Positions 18,596 through 30,234 are shown, numbered from the stretch's first letter. The stretch is DNA of 64,000 bases from Porphyromonadaceae bacterium (GCA_021372865.1 JAJFTO010000019.1:211268-275267); one strand, 5' to 3'. The notes: a model not told the origin generated them from the sequence alone. Made by a program: numbers and translations.

Positions 18596-20794
18596 ATGAA
18601 AGAACAGGAGAGTCTATATCAGGGGTTAAAGAAATATTTCGGATTCGATACATTTAAAGGGATGCAGGAAGCTGTCATTCATAGTATCTTATCCGGGAAG
18701 GATACCTTTGTGCTGATGCCCACAGGCGGAGGAAAATCTCTTTGTTATCAGCTTCCTGCCCTGCTTTCGGAGGGTACTGCCATTGTCATATCCCCGTTGA
18801 TTGCGCTGATGAAGAACCAGGTAGATGCCATGCGTAACTATAGTGAAGAAGACGGTATCGCCCATTTCCTCAACTCATCGCTTTCAAGACAGGAAATTGA
18901 AGAAGTAAAAAAAGATGTACTTTCAGGGAAAACGAAGATGCTCTATGTCGCTCCAGAATCACTTACAAAGCAGGAGAACATAGAATTTCTGCGAAACATC
19001 CCAATTTCATTCTATGCGGTGGACGAAGCCCATTGCATTTCGGAATGGGGACACGACTTTCGTCCCGAATACCGGCGGATCAGACCCATTATCGCAGAGA
19101 TATGTCCGCGACCCATTATTGCGCTGACTGCTACTGCGACACCCAAGGTACAACACGATATACAGAAAAATCTCGGAATGAACGGGGCTGTAGTATACAA
19201 ATCATCTTTTAATCGCCCCAACCTTTATTACGAAGTAAGAAAAAAAACGGAACATATCGATCGTGAGATCATCAAATTCATCCTCTCCCAAGAGCGGAAA
19301 TCAGGCATTATCTATTGTCTGAGCCGCAAAAAAGTGGACGATTTTACAGAGATACTGCAAGCAAACGATATAAGGGCACTGCCTTATCACGCAGGCATGG
19401 ACGCCGCGAATCGGAGCAACAATCAGGATGCTTTCCTGATGGAAAAAGCAGATGTAATTGTCGCTACCATCGCCTTCGGGATGGGAATCGATAAACCCGA
19501 CGTGCGATATGTCATCCATTACGATATTCCCAAGAGCCTGGAAGGATATTATCAGGAGACAGGCCGTGCAGGCCGCGACGGAGGCGAAGGCCGATGCATT
19601 GCTTTCTATTCTGAAAAGGACCTGCAGAAACTGGAACGTTTCATGCAGGGAAAACCCGTCTCAGAACAGGAGATAGGCAAACAGCTCTTACTGGAGACAG
19701 CAGCTTATGCAGAAACGTCCGTGTGCCGTAGGAAAGTATTGTTACACTATTTCGGAGAAGATTATCTGGATCCGAATTGTGGACATTGTGATAATTGTTT
19801 AAATCCCAAAAAGAAAGTGGAAGCGAAAGAATTACTCATTACTGTATTAGAAGCGATTATTGCTCTCAAAGAAAAACAAAAAGCTGATTATCTGGTTGAT
19901 TTTCTAGTCGGAAAAGAATCATCCGACATTGAAACATATGGACACAATGAACTGGAAGAATTCGGATCGGGTGCCGATGAAGAAGCAAGCACCTGGGAAG
20001 CCCTCATACGTCAGGCTTTGCTCGATAATTACCTGAAAAAGGATATCGAGAATTACGGAATTCTTAAAATCACGAAGAAAGGAAAAGAGTTCTTAAAAAA
20101 CCCCATCTCATTTAAAATAACAAAAGATGATGAAGATGAAGATGATATGGGCGATTTAGAAAGTGACGATTCAGATGTAATTGCTTCCGCCGGGAGTGGC
20201 GGAGCTGCGGATCCGGTACTCTTCTCCATGATGAAAGATCTCCGAAAAAAAATCTCGAAAAAACTAAATGTCCCACCCTATGTGATTTTCCAACCCTCCT
20301 CACTCGAGGCAATGGCCACTTCCTACCCCATCACTCTCGAAGAACTGCAGAATATACCCGGTGTGGGAGCAGGAAAAGCAAAGCGTTATGGCAAGGAATT
20401 TGTGGATCTCATCAGGAAACATGTAGAGGAGAACGAGATTATTCGCCCCGAAGACCTGCGTGTAAAGACAGTTGCCAACAAATCAAAACTAAAAGTATCT
20501 ATCGTACAGGCGATAGACCGCAAAGTGGCACTCGATGACCTGGCTGAATCTAAAGGTATCGACTTCAACGAGATGCTTTCGGAGGTAGAAGCCATCGTAT
20601 ACTCGGGGACAAAAATTAATATCGATTATTTCCTCAACGAAGTGATGGATCAGGATGTGATACAGGATATCTATTCCTACTTCAAGGAGACAGAGACGGA
20701 CGACATCGATAAAGCTCAGGAGGAACTTTCCGACTATACCGATACCGAAATAAGAATGGTACGCATCAAGTTTTTCTCCGACATGGCGAATTGA
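18596..20794 (+). CDS. recQ: ATP-dependent DNA helicase RecQ
   Basis: The 732-residue superfamily 2 helicase has Walker A MPTGGGKSLCYQLP at residues 41-54, DEAH in AVDEAHCISEWGHDFRPEY near 141 with the RecQ aromatic-rich loop, and motif VI QETGRAGRDG near 328. The RecQ zinc site (CRRKVLL...CGHCDNCL, about 376-402), a winged helix and an HRDC domain (~535-610) follow. It unwinds DNA in repair and recombination. An acidic linker (DDEDEDDMGDLESDDSD) separates the RQC and HRDC parts, and the C-terminal ~110 residues extend beyond HRDC. Confidence 0.96.
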   Translation: MKEQESLYQGLKKYFGFDTFKGMQEAVIHSILSGKDTFVLMPTGGGKSLCYQLPALLSEGTAIVISPLIALMKNQVDAMRNYSEEDGIAHFLNSSLSRQEIEEVKKDVLSGKTKMLYVAPESLTKQENIEFLRNIPISFYAVDEAHCISEWGHDFRPEYRRIRPIIAEICPRPIIALTATATPKVQHDIQKNLGMNGAVVYKSSFNRPNLYYEVRKKTEHIDREIIKFILSQERKSGIIYCLSRKKVDDFTEILQANDIRALPYHAGMDAANRSNNQDAFLMEKADVIVATIAFGMGIDKPDVRYVIHYDIPKSLEGYYQETGRAGRDGGEGRCIAFYSEKDLQKLERFMQGKPVSEQEIGKQLLLETAAYAETSVCRRKVLLHYFGEDYLDPNCGHCDNCLNPKKKVEAKELLITVLEAIIALKEKQKADYLVDFLVGKESSDIETYGHNELEEFGSGADEEASTWEALIRQALLDNYLKKDIENYGILKITKKGKEFLKNPISFKITKDDEDEDDMGDLESDDSDVIASAGSGGAADPVLFSMMKDLRKKISKKLNVPPYVIFQPSSLEAMATSYPITLEELQNIPGVGAGKAKRYGKEFVDLIRKHVEENEIIRPEDLRVKTVANKSKLKVSIVQAIDRKVALDDLAESKGIDFNEMLSEVEAIVYSGTKINIDYFLNEVMDQDVIQDIYSYFKETETDDIDKAQEELSDYTDTEIRMVRIKFFSDMAN

Positions 20795-20871
20795 TGTACC
20801 AAAGCCAACAGGCCAATGCATTTCTAAACTATTTTAAAACGCTTCCGTTATATATGGATTGGCTATAGATT

Positions 20872-22836
20872 ATGCAATATTTACAAAATATAGATAGTCC
20901 CGACGATCTCAAGAAGCTTAGTATTGACGAACTGGAGACAGTCTGTACCGAGCTGAGAGAGTTTATCATTGAACAGCTTTCCAACAATCCGGGACACTTC
21001 GGCTCAAGTCTGGGTTCGGTGGAGTTGACTGTGGCACTACATTATCTGTATAATACACCCTATGATCGTATTGTATGGGATGTGGGACATCAGGCATACA
21101 GCCACAAGATTCTTACCGGCAGACGTGACCGTTTTTCCACAAACCGCAAATTGGGTGGACTTTCCGGGTTTACCAATCCTTCGGAAAGTGAATTCGACAC
21201 CTTTGTGGCCGGCCACGCATCCACCTCCATCTCGGCAGCGCTGGGCATGGCCGTAGCCGCCACACTCAACAAGGAAGAGGACAGGCACGTAGTAGCTGTC
21301 ATCGGCGACGGCGCCATGACGGGAGGCCTGGCCTATGAAGGGCTCAACAACGCCTGTTCACAGCCCAACAACCTGCTTATCATCCTTAACGACAATAACA
21401 TGTCCATTGACAACAATGTGGGTGGCATACAGGATTATCTGGTTAAACTGACTACGTCCAACAAATACAATCGATTTCGGAATTCGGTATACCAGGGATT
21501 TAAACGAAGAAATCTGATATCGGAAGAAGAGAAAAATATCGTACTGCGGTTTAACAACAGCATGAAATCTCTGATTACCAAAGAACAAAATCTCTTTGAA
21601 GGATTTAATATCCGTTACTTTGGACCTGTAGACGGACATGATTTACGCGGTCTGATCCGCATTCTACGCAATATAAAGGATATGAAAGGTCCAAAGATGC
21701 TTCATATCAAGACCGTAAAGGGCAAAGGATATAAGCCGGCAGAAAATTCGGCCACAATCTGGCATGCACCAGGCCTTTTTAACAAAGAGACCGGGGAACG
21801 CATCCTCAAAGATCAGAAGAATCAACCGCTGCCCTATCAGGAGGTTTTCGGACATACACTGGTTGAAATGGCGGAACGAAATGACCGGATTGTGGGTATC
21901 ACACCTGCCATGCCCACCGGCTGTTCGATGACCTACATGATGAGTGCCTTTCCTGAGCGAACTTTCGATGTGGGCATTGCAGAAGCACACGCTGTCACCT
22001 TCTCTGCCGGTATGGCAAAAGAAGGGTTCATACCCTTTTGCAACATCTACTCCTCGTTTATGCAGCGTGCCTACGATCAGGTGATACATGATGTGGCATT
22101 GCAAAAATTAAAAGTGATCATGTGTCTCGACAGAGCAGGACTGGTAGGGCCCGACGGACCCACACACCATGGCGTCTTCGATCTTGCCTATCTGCGGCCA
22201 ATACCCAACCTGGTAATTTCAGCGCCTCTCAACGAACATGAACAGCGTAACCTAATGTACACAGCCGTGTATGGGAACGAGGGTCCATTTGTAATCCGCT
22301 ATCCCCGGGGTCAGGGTGAACTTACGGAGTGGCACAATGAACCCAGGCTCCTTACCATTGGAAAGGGAAGAAAACTGAAAAAAGGAAAAGATATGGCGCT
22401 TCTCAGCATCGGGACCATTGGCAACAATGCAGCAAAAGCTATTGCCAGAGCAGAGGAAATGGGCGTTAGCGTAGCTCATTACGACATGGTTTTCCTTAAG
22501 CCAATAGACGAAGATTTGCTCAGGAAGGTGGCGACAAAATTCAAGTTGATTGTCACCGTTGAAGATGGCATTATTAAGGGGGGACTGGGCAGTGCCGTCC
22601 TCGAGTTCCTTGCAGAAAATCACTTTTCCGATGTCCAGGTGCATCGAATCGGTATTGCCGATGAATTTGTCACACATGGCTCTGTAAAGGAACTTCAACA
22701 ATTGACTGACATCGATACAGAAGGTATACTGAGACAGATTTTGCAACTTTATCATGACAGCAGAGGTGGCAACATTTCCGACCAAAATACCGGGACCATT
22801 AATCCGGCTGAGCTGATCCAAAATATGAAAGATTAA
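20872..22836 (+). CDS. dxs: 1-deoxy-D-xylulose-5-phosphate synthase
   Basis: The 654-residue thiamine-diphosphate enzyme shows [38 protein letters not shown], the ThDP motif [17 protein letters not shown] near residue 145, and the transketolase-like second half with [18 protein letters not shown]. It condenses pyruvate and glyceraldehyde-3-phosphate, the first step of the non-mevalonate isoprenoid pathway. trkA starts 15 bp after its stop, so the three genes dxs-trkA-trkH are probably one transcript, although their functions are unrelated. Confidence 0.96.
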   Translation: MQYLQNIDSPDDLKKLSIDELETVCTELREFIIEQLSNNPGHFGSSLGSVELTVALHYLYNTPYDRIVWDVGHQAYSHKILTGRRDRFSTNRKLGGLSGFTNPSESEFDTFVAGHASTSISAALGMAVAATLNKEEDRHVVAVIGDGAMTGGLAYEGLNNACSQPNNLLIILNDNNMSIDNNVGGIQDYLVKLTTSNKYNRFRNSVYQGFKRRNLISEEEKNIVLRFNNSMKSLITKEQNLFEGFNIRYFGPVDGHDLRGLIRILRNIKDMKGPKMLHIKTVKGKGYKPAENSATIWHAPGLFNKETGERILKDQKNQPLPYQEVFGHTLVEMAERNDRIVGITPAMPTGCSMTYMMSAFPERTFDVGIAEAHAVTFSAGMAKEGFIPFCNIYSSFMQRAYDQVIHDVALQKLKVIMCLDRAGLVGPDGPTHHGVFDLAYLRPIPNLVISAPLNEHEQRNLMYTAVYGNEGPFVIRYPRGQGELTEWHNEPRLLTIGKGRKLKKGKDMALLSIGTIGNNAAKAIARAEEMGVSVAHYDMVFLKPIDEDLLRKVATKFKLIVTVEDGIIKGGLGSAVLEFLAENHFSDVQVHRIGIADEFVTHGSVKELQQLTDIDTEGILRQILQLYHDSRGGNISDQNTGTINPAELIQNMKD

Positions 22837-22851
22837 TTAATTGCATTCATA

Positions 22852-24189
22852 ATGAAGATTCTAATAGCCGGTGCCGGCGCTGTAGGAACACACCTCGCAA
22901 AACTTCTCGGACAGGAAGATCACGAAATTACCCTTATGGATGCCGACAGGGAACGTCTGGCTATCACACGCGACAATACAGACATCCTCACGTCTGTAGG
23001 AAATTGTACCTCATTGAAAGATCTCACCGAAGCCGGGGTGGCCCATGCCGACCTCTACATTGGCGTAACACCGGAGGAATCCAGGAATATCACATCCTGC
23101 ATGCTCGCTGCCAACCTGGGCGCCAGGAAAACGCTTGCGCGCATCGACAACTATGAGTACCTGCTACCCAAAAATACGGAGTTTTTTGAAAAACTGGGAA
23201 TTCATTCCATGATCTATCCCGAGTTGAGCGCCGCCCGTGAGATTGCAATGGCGCTAAAGACTCCCTGGACCCGTTTTTGGTGGGAACTTTGTAATGGGAC
23301 AGTGATCCTGGTGGGTGTCAAGGTGCGGGAGAACGCTCCCATCGTCAATAAATACCTGCATGAATTAACACAGGAGAACAAACAGTTTCACCTGGTAGCC
23401 ATCAAACGGGACACGCACACGTTGATCCCAAAGGGAAGCGACCAGGTTCTGGCAAACGACATTCTTTATTTTACCACGATGCGGAAGTACGTGCATATAC
23501 TCCCTGATCTCCTTGGGAAAAAATCATTTGAGACCAAACGCATTATCATCATGGGAGGCAGCCGCATCACCATGCGCACGATCCAGCAGCTTCCCCAAAA
23601 TATCAATATCAAGGTCATCGAACAGGATAGGGAGCGAGCGGAAAGGCTGGTTGAGGTGATGCCACCCAATGTAACTATTTTTGTGGAGGATGGACGCAAT
23701 GCCGAGTTTCTCGTGCGTGAAGGAATTGCTGAGACCGATGCTTTTCTGGCACTTACCGACAATTCAGAAGCCAATATTCTGGGATGTATGATGGCAAAGC
23801 GTTATGGCGTGAAGAAAACAGTAGCCGAAGTGGAAAATATCGACTATATTTCAATGGCAGAACGCCTCGATATTGGTACCGTCATAAACAAAAAACTCAT
23901 CTCAGCCAGTAAAATATATGAATTGCTGTTGAAAGCTGACGCCTCCAACATCAAGAGTCTCACTTTTGCCGATGCCAACGTGGGAGAGGTCATTGCCAAA
24001 CCCAATTCGAGAGTCACCAAAAAATTGATTAAAAATCTGGAACTGCCACCAAACATTACATTCGGTGCGCTCATCAGAAACGGAGAGCCCATGCTCATCG
24101 ATGGTGATACGTTGATTGAGCCGTATGACCAGGTGGTAGTCTTCTTCCTGAGTAAATCATTGAAAAGCATCGAAAAACTGTTTAATTAA
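22852..24189 (+). CDS. trkA: Trk potassium uptake regulatory subunit TrkA
   Basis: The 445-residue cytoplasmic protein has two tandem RCK units. The first NAD-binding fold starts KILIAGAGAVGTHLAKLLG at residue 2; the second starts IIIMGGSRITMRTIQQL near 230. Each is followed by an RCK_C domain. It binds NAD(H) and gates the TrkH channel. It lies between dxs and trkH, as expected for a TrkAH pair. Confidence 0.94.
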   Translation: MKILIAGAGAVGTHLAKLLGQEDHEITLMDADRERLAITRDNTDILTSVGNCTSLKDLTEAGVAHADLYIGVTPEESRNITSCMLAANLGARKTLARIDNYEYLLPKNTEFFEKLGIHSMIYPELSAAREIAMALKTPWTRFWWELCNGTVILVGVKVRENAPIVNKYLHELTQENKQFHLVAIKRDTHTLIPKGSDQVLANDILYFTTMRKYVHILPDLLGKKSFETKRIIIMGGSRITMRTIQQLPQNINIKVIEQDRERAERLVEVMPPNVTIFVEDGRNAEFLVREGIAETDAFLALTDNSEANILGCMMAKRYGVKKTVAEVENIDYISMAERLDIGTVINKKLISASKIYELLLKADASNIKSLTFADANVGEVIAKPNSRVTKKLIKNLELPPNITFGALIRNGEPMLIDGDTLIEPYDQVVVFFLSKSLKSIEKLFN

Positions 24190-24252
24190 CAACAAAGCCG
24201 GATATCATCATGCAACAGCCATTCAGTCACCAATGGCATAAAAGGGTGAAAC

Positions 24253-25719
24253 ATGCGGAAATTTAACCATCGGATCGTACTTAGTAGCATCGGGCTTCTT
24301 TTAATGATTGAAGCAGCTTTTATGTTATTTTCTGCTTTCGTGGGTGAATATTTTCATGAAAGTGCAGTTCAAAGTATTTATCTTTCGGGTGTCATTACTT
24401 TTACCTCCGGGGCCTTGTTCCTGTTCCTTGGAAAAAGAAAGAAAACCTCACCGGGGCAGATATCCAAACGGGAAGTCTACTTCACTGTGACCATGGCATG
24501 GATCATGATGGCACTGTTCGGGACCCTCCCTTTCATGCTCAGCGGTGCCATTCCTTCGTTCACCAATGCCTTTTTCGAAACCATGTGTGGCTTTACCACC
24601 ACAGGCAGCTCTACACTGCTCAACATTGAAGCCTTCCCCAAATCGCTTCATTTCTGGCGTAGTTTCACACAGTGGATCGGCGGTATTGGCATCATCATCT
24701 TCGTGATGTCGTTCGTGCCTGTATTTGCAGGAAATTCGGGACAATTCTTCGAGGCTGAAGCCACTGGAATATCCGAAGATATGGTGCGTCCGCGCATCAG
24801 TGTCATTACCAAAAACATGGCACTCACTTATCTTGGACTGACAATTGTCGGTTTTTTCTTTCTATGGGCCGGTCCCATGGACGCATTCGATGCAGCCTGT
24901 CATTCCCTTTCAGCCATTTCCACCGGAGGCTTCTCTACCAAACAGGCGAGCATCGCCTATTTTAATTCTCCCTATACCGAATACGTGATCACGGCGCTCA
25001 TGTTCTTTGGCGGTACCAACTTCATGCTGCTTTACACTTTCTTTAGCCATTTCAGCATCAGCACATTCCGGGATGAAGAGTTCAAATGGTACTTTTCCAT
25101 CATCCTGATTTTTACTCTCGGCATCTCCATGATGTTGCTCTTATCGGGTAAAATGAACGACGTGGAATATACAGTCCGTACGGCGCTTTTTCAGGTAGTG
25201 GCAGCCGTCACCACTACCGGATATGCCACAGTGGACTATCAACAGTGGGGAGAAGTTTACTGGCTTCTTTTTCTGGCGATGATTCTCTTTTGCGGTTGTG
25301 AAGGATCCACATCTGGCGGGATGAAAGTATCGCGTCTGGTAGTGCTCACAAAAAATACACTGCTTGTATTCAAGAAACAGGTACATCCTGACGCGCTCTA
25401 CCGGGTGAAGATGAACGGAAAGGTTATCAGCGAAAATGCCTCTTCGAAGATTCTTGCATTCGTCTTTCTCTATCTTTCACTGGCGGCTTTCAGTGCAGTG
25501 GTACTGAGCTTCACCGGCATGTCTTTCGATGAATCCATCGGCGTCTCCATCTCCTCCATAAGCAGCTACGGCTTCGGGTTAGGATCCTACGGACCCAGCG
25601 GCACCTATGAGCCGGCTTCAGTCTTTGCCAAATATTACATTTGCTTCCTCATGCTGGTGGGTCGCCTTGAAGTCTTCACCATCCTCTCACTTTTCGTACC
25701 GGGATTTTGGAAGAAGTAA
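24253..25719 (+). CDS. trkH: Trk potassium uptake channel TrkH
   Basis: The 488-residue integral membrane protein has about ten hydrophobic segments and repeated selectivity-filter loops of the TrkH/KtrB family (ETMCGFTTTGSS, SLSAISTGGFST, AVTTTGYATVDYQ, SISSYGFGLGSYG). It imports K+ across the inner membrane with TrkA. It is last in the dxs-trkA-trkH run; no clear terminator follows before the convergent clpB gene. Confidence 0.94.
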   Translation: MRKFNHRIVLSSIGLLLMIEAAFMLFSAFVGEYFHESAVQSIYLSGVITFTSGALFLFLGKRKKTSPGQISKREVYFTVTMAWIMMALFGTLPFMLSGAIPSFTNAFFETMCGFTTTGSSTLLNIEAFPKSLHFWRSFTQWIGGIGIIIFVMSFVPVFAGNSGQFFEAEATGISEDMVRPRISVITKNMALTYLGLTIVGFFFLWAGPMDAFDAACHSLSAISTGGFSTKQASIAYFNSPYTEYVITALMFFGGTNFMLLYTFFSHFSISTFRDEEFKWYFSIILIFTLGISMMLLLSGKMNDVEYTVRTALFQVVAAVTTTGYATVDYQQWGEVYWLLFLAMILFCGCEGSTSGGMKVSRLVVLTKNTLLVFKKQVHPDALYRVKMNGKVISENASSKILAFVFLYLSLAAFSAVVLSFTGMSFDESIGVSISSISSYGFGLGSYGPSGTYEPASVFAKYYICFLMLVGRLEVFTILSLFVPGFWKK

Positions 25720-25726
25720 AGAAGGG

Positions 25727-25748
25727 GTCAGGATTCAGGAGTCAGCTC
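25727..25748. repeat. Copy 1 of a dispersed TCAGGAnTCAGC-type repeat
   Basis: GTCAGGATTCAGGAGTCAGC lies between the convergent trkH and clpB genes. Related sequences are at 35441-35469 (inverted) and 39174-39236. The rest of the 130-bp spacer holds another loose CAGC-rich stretch and no gene. Confidence 0.5.
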
Positions 25749-25849
25749 CGGTAATGGAATGTTGCCAAGGGCAGCGGTTCAAAAGTCAGCGGACAGCTAG
25801 AGGAGACATGTCGGAACAGACGGCGGCTTGCAAGAAACTGTAGCAGTGA

Positions 25850-28438
25850 TCAGTTGCGAAAGAAGATGGTGTCGTCTATCGCATCGATGATGATGGGTTG
25901 TGACTTATCAACCGTACCTGCCAGAAGATCTTTCGAAAGCTGGTTCAGCACCTTATTCTGAATCACCCGTTTCACGGGACGAGCCCCGAACTCGGGATCG
26001 AAACCTGCCGCAGAAATGCTCTTCAATGCTTCTTCTGTATATTGCAGCTCGATGCCGTTCTCTGCCAGTATTTTTCGTACACCCCCGAGTTGAAGACGGA
26101 CGATCTGTTCAATCTCAGACTCTTTGAGCGGAGTAAACATGATGATGTCGTCGATCCGGTTCAGAAATTCAGGCCGGATGGTCTTCTTCAGCAGGTCCAT
26201 TACCAGGTTTTTCGTTTTCTCAATGATTTCTTCCCGGTTTGCGGGTGTGATTCTTTCAAGATTTTCCCGAATCATACCCGATCCCATGTTGGACGTCATG
26301 ATGATGATGGTATTTTTGAAATTCACAACCCTCCCCTTGTTGTCGGTCAGCCTTCCGTCATCCAACACCTGCAGGAGGATGTTAAACACATCGGGATGAG
26401 CCTTTTCGATCTCGTCGAACAGCACCACCGAATAGGGTTTACGCCTTATAGCTTCGGTCAGCTGTCCCCCTTCATCGTATCCCACATATCCCGGAGGGGC
26501 ACCGATCAGTCGCGTGGCACTGAACTTCTCCTGGTACTCGCTCATGTCGATGCGGGTCATCATATTTTCATCATCAAACAGATATTCCGCAAGGGCTTTG
26601 GCCAGTTCGGTCTTACCGACACCGGTAGTTCCCAGAAAGATAAAAGAACCAATCGGCCGCTTTGGATCACTCAATCCTGCCCGGTTGCGTCTCACCGCGT
26701 CGGAGACAGCCGTGATGGCTTCATCCTGTCCGACGACGCGCTTGTGCAGTTCCTCCTCCAGATGAAGCAGCTTCTGTCGCTCGCTCTGCAGCATCTTGCT
26801 CACAGGAATGCCTGTCCAGCGTGAAACCACATCGGCAATATCCTCGGCATCCACCTCCTCCTTGATCATGGCGCGGTTACCCTGACGCGCATGCAACTCC
26901 TTCTGCAGCGCCTCAATGGTGTTCTCCAGTTCTTTGATCCTTCCGTAGCGCAACTCGGCCACCTTTCCATAGTCTCCCTCCCGTTCGGCCCGGTCTGCTT
27001 CGAACTTCGCATCCTCTATCTCTATTTTATTTTGCTGAATCTGGTTGATCAGATCCTTCTCCGACTGCCACTTGGCCTTGTAATCGGCCTCCTCCGCCTT
27101 CAGTTCCTCAATCTGACGAGTCAGCAGCTCCACTTTCGGCTGGTCATTCTCGCGTTTTATGGCCTCCCGCTCAATCTCAAGCTGCTTCACGCGCCGCATG
27201 ATCTCATCCAGCTCCTCCGGAACAGAGTCTACCTCCATACGCAGCTTGGCAGCAGCCTCATCCATCAGGTCGATGGCCTTATCGGGCAGAAACCGGTCGG
27301 TGATATAACGGTGCGACAGTTGTACTGCCGCGATGATCGCCTCGTCCTTGATACGCACTTTGTGGTGATTCTCGTAACGTTCTTTCAGTCCACGCAGGAT
27401 GGAGATGCTGTCCGACTCGCTCGGTTCATCCACCATCACCATCTGGAAACGTCTTTCCAGTGCCTTATCCTTTTCGAAATACTTCTGATATTCATCGAGT
27501 GTGGTCGCTCCGATGGCACGCAGTTCACCCCTCGCCAGAGCCGGCTTCAGGATGTTGGCAGCATCCATGGCTCCCTCGCTCTTGCCGGCGCCCACCAGCG
27601 TATGAATCTCGTCGATGAAGAGGATGATCTCTCCCTCTGCCTTCACCACTTCGTTGACGACCGACTTCAATCGTTCCTCAAACTCTCCCTTATATTTGGC
27701 GCCGGCAATCAACGCGCCCATGTCGAGTGAAAAAAGCTGCTTGCTGCGCAGGTTCTCCGGCACGTCACCCCGCACGATACGGTGTGCCAGTCCTTCGGCA
27801 ATGGCTGTCTTGCCGGTTCCCGGTTCTCCGATCAGGATCGGGTTGTTCTTTGTGCGCCGGCTCAGTATCTGCAATACGCGGCGTATCTCCTCGTCACGGC
27901 CGATGACCGGGTCGAGTTTGCCGCTGCGAGCCCGCTCAATCAGATTTACAGCATACTTACTCAAGGCCTGGTAGGTATCTTCCGCTGTCTGACTGGTCAC
28001 CTTCTCCCCTTTTCGCAGTTCATCGATGGCCTTTTGCAGCTCAGCCGGTGTGATACCGGCATCGCGCATCATGCGGGAAGCATTGTTGTTCTCCTGCACG
28101 AGAGCCAGCAACAGATATTCGATGGAGACAAACTGATCGCCCATCTTACCGGTAAGGTCCGTCGCTTTCTGGAAAACGGCGTTGGTATCCCTGCTCAGCA
28201 TGGGTTCACCGCCCGACACACGTGGATAAGATTCGATTTCGCTGTCAACCACCTTTTCCAGATTCGATGCATTTACACCCAGCTTTTGAAATAGGAAGTT
28301 TATCACGTTCTCGCCCACCAGCATCACCCCTTTCAACAGGTGAGCCGGCTCAATCATCTGCTGCTTATTTCCCTGCGCAATCTCAATGGCCTTCTGTACC
28401 GCTTCCTGCGCCTTGATGGTAAAGTTATTGAAATTCAT
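25850..28438 (-). CDS. clpB: ATP-dependent chaperone ClpB
   Basis: The 862-residue Hsp100 disaggregase has an N-terminal Clp_N domain ([22 protein letters not shown]), a first AAA+ domain with Walker [14 protein letters not shown] near residue 205, and a long coiled-coil middle domain (~400-530). The second AAA+ domain has [12 protein letters not shown] near 605. It resolubilises aggregated proteins together with DnaK. A good Shine-Dalgarno-like AAGGAG precedes the start. No classical heat-shock promoter was recognised. Confidence 0.97.
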   Translation of the reverse strand: MNFNNFTIKAQEAVQKAIEIAQGNKQQMIEPAHLLKGVMLVGENVINFLFQKLGVNASNLEKVVDSEIESYPRVSGGEPMLSRDTNAVFQKATDLTGKMGDQFVSIEYLLLALVQENNNASRMMRDAGITPAELQKAIDELRKGEKVTSQTAEDTYQALSKYAVNLIERARSGKLDPVIGRDEEIRRVLQILSRRTKNNPILIGEPGTGKTAIAEGLAHRIVRGDVPENLRSKQLFSLDMGALIAGAKYKGEFEERLKSVVNEVVKAEGEIILFIDEIHTLVGAGKSEGAMDAANILKPALARGELRAIGATTLDEYQKYFEKDKALERRFQMVMVDEPSESDSISILRGLKERYENHHKVRIKDEAIIAAVQLSHRYITDRFLPDKAIDLMDEAAAKLRMEVDSVPEELDEIMRRVKQLEIEREAIKRENDQPKVELLTRQIEELKAEEADYKAKWQSEKDLINQIQQNKIEIEDAKFEADRAEREGDYGKVAELRYGRIKELENTIEALQKELHARQGNRAMIKEEVDAEDIADVVSRWTGIPVSKMLQSERQKLLHLEEELHKRVVGQDEAITAVSDAVRRNRAGLSDPKRPIGSFIFLGTTGVGKTELAKALAEYLFDDENMMTRIDMSEYQEKFSATRLIGAPPGYVGYDEGGQLTEAIRRKPYSVVLFDEIEKAHPDVFNILLQVLDDGRLTDNKGRVVNFKNTIIIMTSNMGSGMIRENLERITPANREEIIEKTKNLVMDLLKKTIRPEFLNRIDDIIMFTPLKESEIEQIVRLQLGGVRKILAENGIELQYTEEALKSISAAGFDPEFGARPVKRVIQNKVLNQLSKDLLAGTVDKSQPIIIDAIDDTIFFRN

Positions 28439-28467
28439 ATTTCTCCTTTTTTAATATCTTTATAATT

Positions 28468-28485
28468 GGAATCTGAATTCATTCC
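28468..28485. promoter_or_regulatory. Palindrome GGAAT-N8-ATTCC upstream of clpB
   Basis: A short symmetric element with an inner GAATTC lies 30 bp upstream of the clpB start on the minus strand. Position would allow a regulatory role, but no known binding motif is recognised. The remaining ~200 bp up to the serpin gene show no convincing gene. Confidence 0.25.
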
Positions 28486-28692
28486 ATCAATGATCTTTTC
28501 ACATGAACAAAGAAACAAGCCATAAAGTTAGTGCTCCTCTGTTCTTTCTTACTCAACCATCCATGAATCGCAGATTTACACCAGGATATCGTCAAAATCT
28601 TTGCCAAACCACCCACGCTGACGTTTTGACAGTTCTCCCATCAATGAGTGCATGCACCACGGGTAAGTCGATACAACTTTTAAATATATAAT

Positions 28693-30165
28693 TTAACTGC
28701 GGGGATCATCAATTCTGCCAATAAAGAGTATTACCCCTGTACTTTTCTCCCTGATCAGCAGCATAAACGGGCGATTGGCAAAAAAGTGGACGGGTTCATT
28801 CGATGTCTTCATAACTCCGTAACCCACTATCATCATGGATGTAACAGCGGCAACCTCTGTACCCTCTTCATTCACTTCTATAAATGCTTTCTGTCTAATA
28901 TTGGAGACATTGAAAGCATCATCTGAAAGATGTGCGAAACCTCCGCTGAAAATTTTTTGCATCCCCACATTTTTCAATGGCTGATTGAAAGGTATATTGC
29001 ATTCTATCCTTAAACGGGGTAATTTCAACCATACTCGTTCACTCTTCATCTGATTGACAATACGCTCCCAATGAGCACTACTCAGGTATTCAATCAGTTG
29101 ACTGATATTTTCATTGTCGGGTGGAAGAACTGCCATCATGCTGTACGCTCCGTTCCCATATGGTAATTCAACACATTGAAGATATGAGTCGCTATAATAA
29201 GGCAGGGAGGTGGTTTGTTCCATCATCTCCACCCTCAATGTTTTGCCGTCGGACTGAATAAAATCGTCCGGTTTTGTTTGCTCTTTCCTGAACCTTTTCT
29301 CCATCTGCCATTTACTCTTGAAATAGATGGCATTTGCCAGATACATCATCATATCTCCTGGCATCGGAGTGGCAGCAATATGATTGATCTTGCCATTTGT
29401 TTTATCAAGGCACCATTTGTTGATAACATTGGCCGCATTGGAATCATTGAAATCGAGCGCTTTTATATCCGTATCAAAATATCTCTTACTGGTTTCTTTA
29501 AACGCTTCTTTCATTGAAAAATCACTACGATACCAGATGGAATTGGCGATAGCAATATCCGTGAACCGATCTGCTTCCAATAATCTCCGGTTTATGGTTC
29601 GATAATAGTCGTTAAGTTCGGATTCTGAAAAGTTAGTGATACCCCAAATCTGGTTCATTTCTGTACGGGTATCACCCGAAGAACCGTTGTAGAGAGTCCC
29701 GAGAGCCATATTAAGACTTATAGGAGAAAAAAATGCATTGGGTCCTTGCAACCTTGAGATTTCCAAGAAAACGTTAAACGAAAACCTGTTGTCGGCCTCT
29801 GCCTTCTCGCGCTGCTTCGGAGTCAACAGGATCGGTTTCGCAGGCATTATTCCTTCTGAAATGTTGTCTTCCATCACCACGTCGATCCTCTGGCGGCCCT
29901 CAACTGCAATTTCCCGGTTCTCCATGCCAACGAAAGAAAATTGAAGAATAGCATCTTTTGGTACGGCAATAACGTACCTTCCATCCATATCAGTCACGGT
30001 CCCCTGTACAGTTCCTTTCACAATAACCGTCGTACCCGGAAACGTCTCACCCGACTGGTCCATCACCGTACCTGTCACCCTGTGCTCTGTTTGCTGTGCT
30101 TTTATGCCGGTAATATGCAGGACTGTCAGTAACAAAAGCTTGACCAGTATAATCCTGTACCACAT
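28693..30165 (-). CDS. Secreted serpin with N-terminal carboxypeptidase-D-like regulatory domain
   Basis: About 490 residues from ATG 30165 (the frame is open from 30180). A signal peptide is followed by a CarboxypepD_reg-like domain (VTGTVMDQSGETFPGTTVIVKGT, ~34-105, full-frame numbering), then a complete serpin fold (~125-495): NRFSFNVFLEI, NAFFSPISLNMALGTLYNGSSG, and the hinge NEEGTEVAAVTS at 437-448. The hinge has the small residues that inhibitory serpins need, so active protease inhibition is plausible; P1 would be near Tyr454 but the loop is longer than usual. It lies just downstream of a VWA protein with the same N-terminal domain. Confidence 0.9.
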   Translation of the reverse strand: MWYRIILVKLLLLTVLHITGIKAQQTEHRVTGTVMDQSGETFPGTTVIVKGTVQGTVTDMDGRYVIAVPKDAILQFSFVGMENREIAVEGRQRIDVVMEDNISEGIMPAKPILLTPKQREKAEADNRFSFNVFLEISRLQGPNAFFSPISLNMALGTLYNGSSGDTRTEMNQIWGITNFSESELNDYYRTINRRLLEADRFTDIAIANSIWYRSDFSMKEAFKETSKRYFDTDIKALDFNDSNAANVINKWCLDKTNGKINHIAATPMPGDMMMYLANAIYFKSKWQMEKRFRKEQTKPDDFIQSDGKTLRVEMMEQTTSLPYYSDSYLQCVELPYGNGAYSMMAVLPPDNENISQLIEYLSSAHWERIVNQMKSERVWLKLPRLRIECNIPFNQPLKNVGMQKIFSGGFAHLSDDAFNVSNIRQKAFIEVNEEGTEVAAVTSMMIVGYGVMKTSNEPVHFFANRPFMLLIREKSTGVILFIGRIDDPRS

Positions 30166-30234
30166 TACATCACCTCTCATGTCAATCTGTTTTAATATTT
30201 ATCTGCTAAAACATTTATTACGGGAATTGAACGA

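Noticed and set aside
26891..27730. 279-codon frame opposite clpB
   Set aside because: Shadow of clpB; no start signal, no family features.
28503..28691. Small rightward ORF (62 codons) between clpB and the serpin gene
   Set aside because: No homology pattern, no ribosome-binding site or promoter; composition is like the non-coding surroundings.
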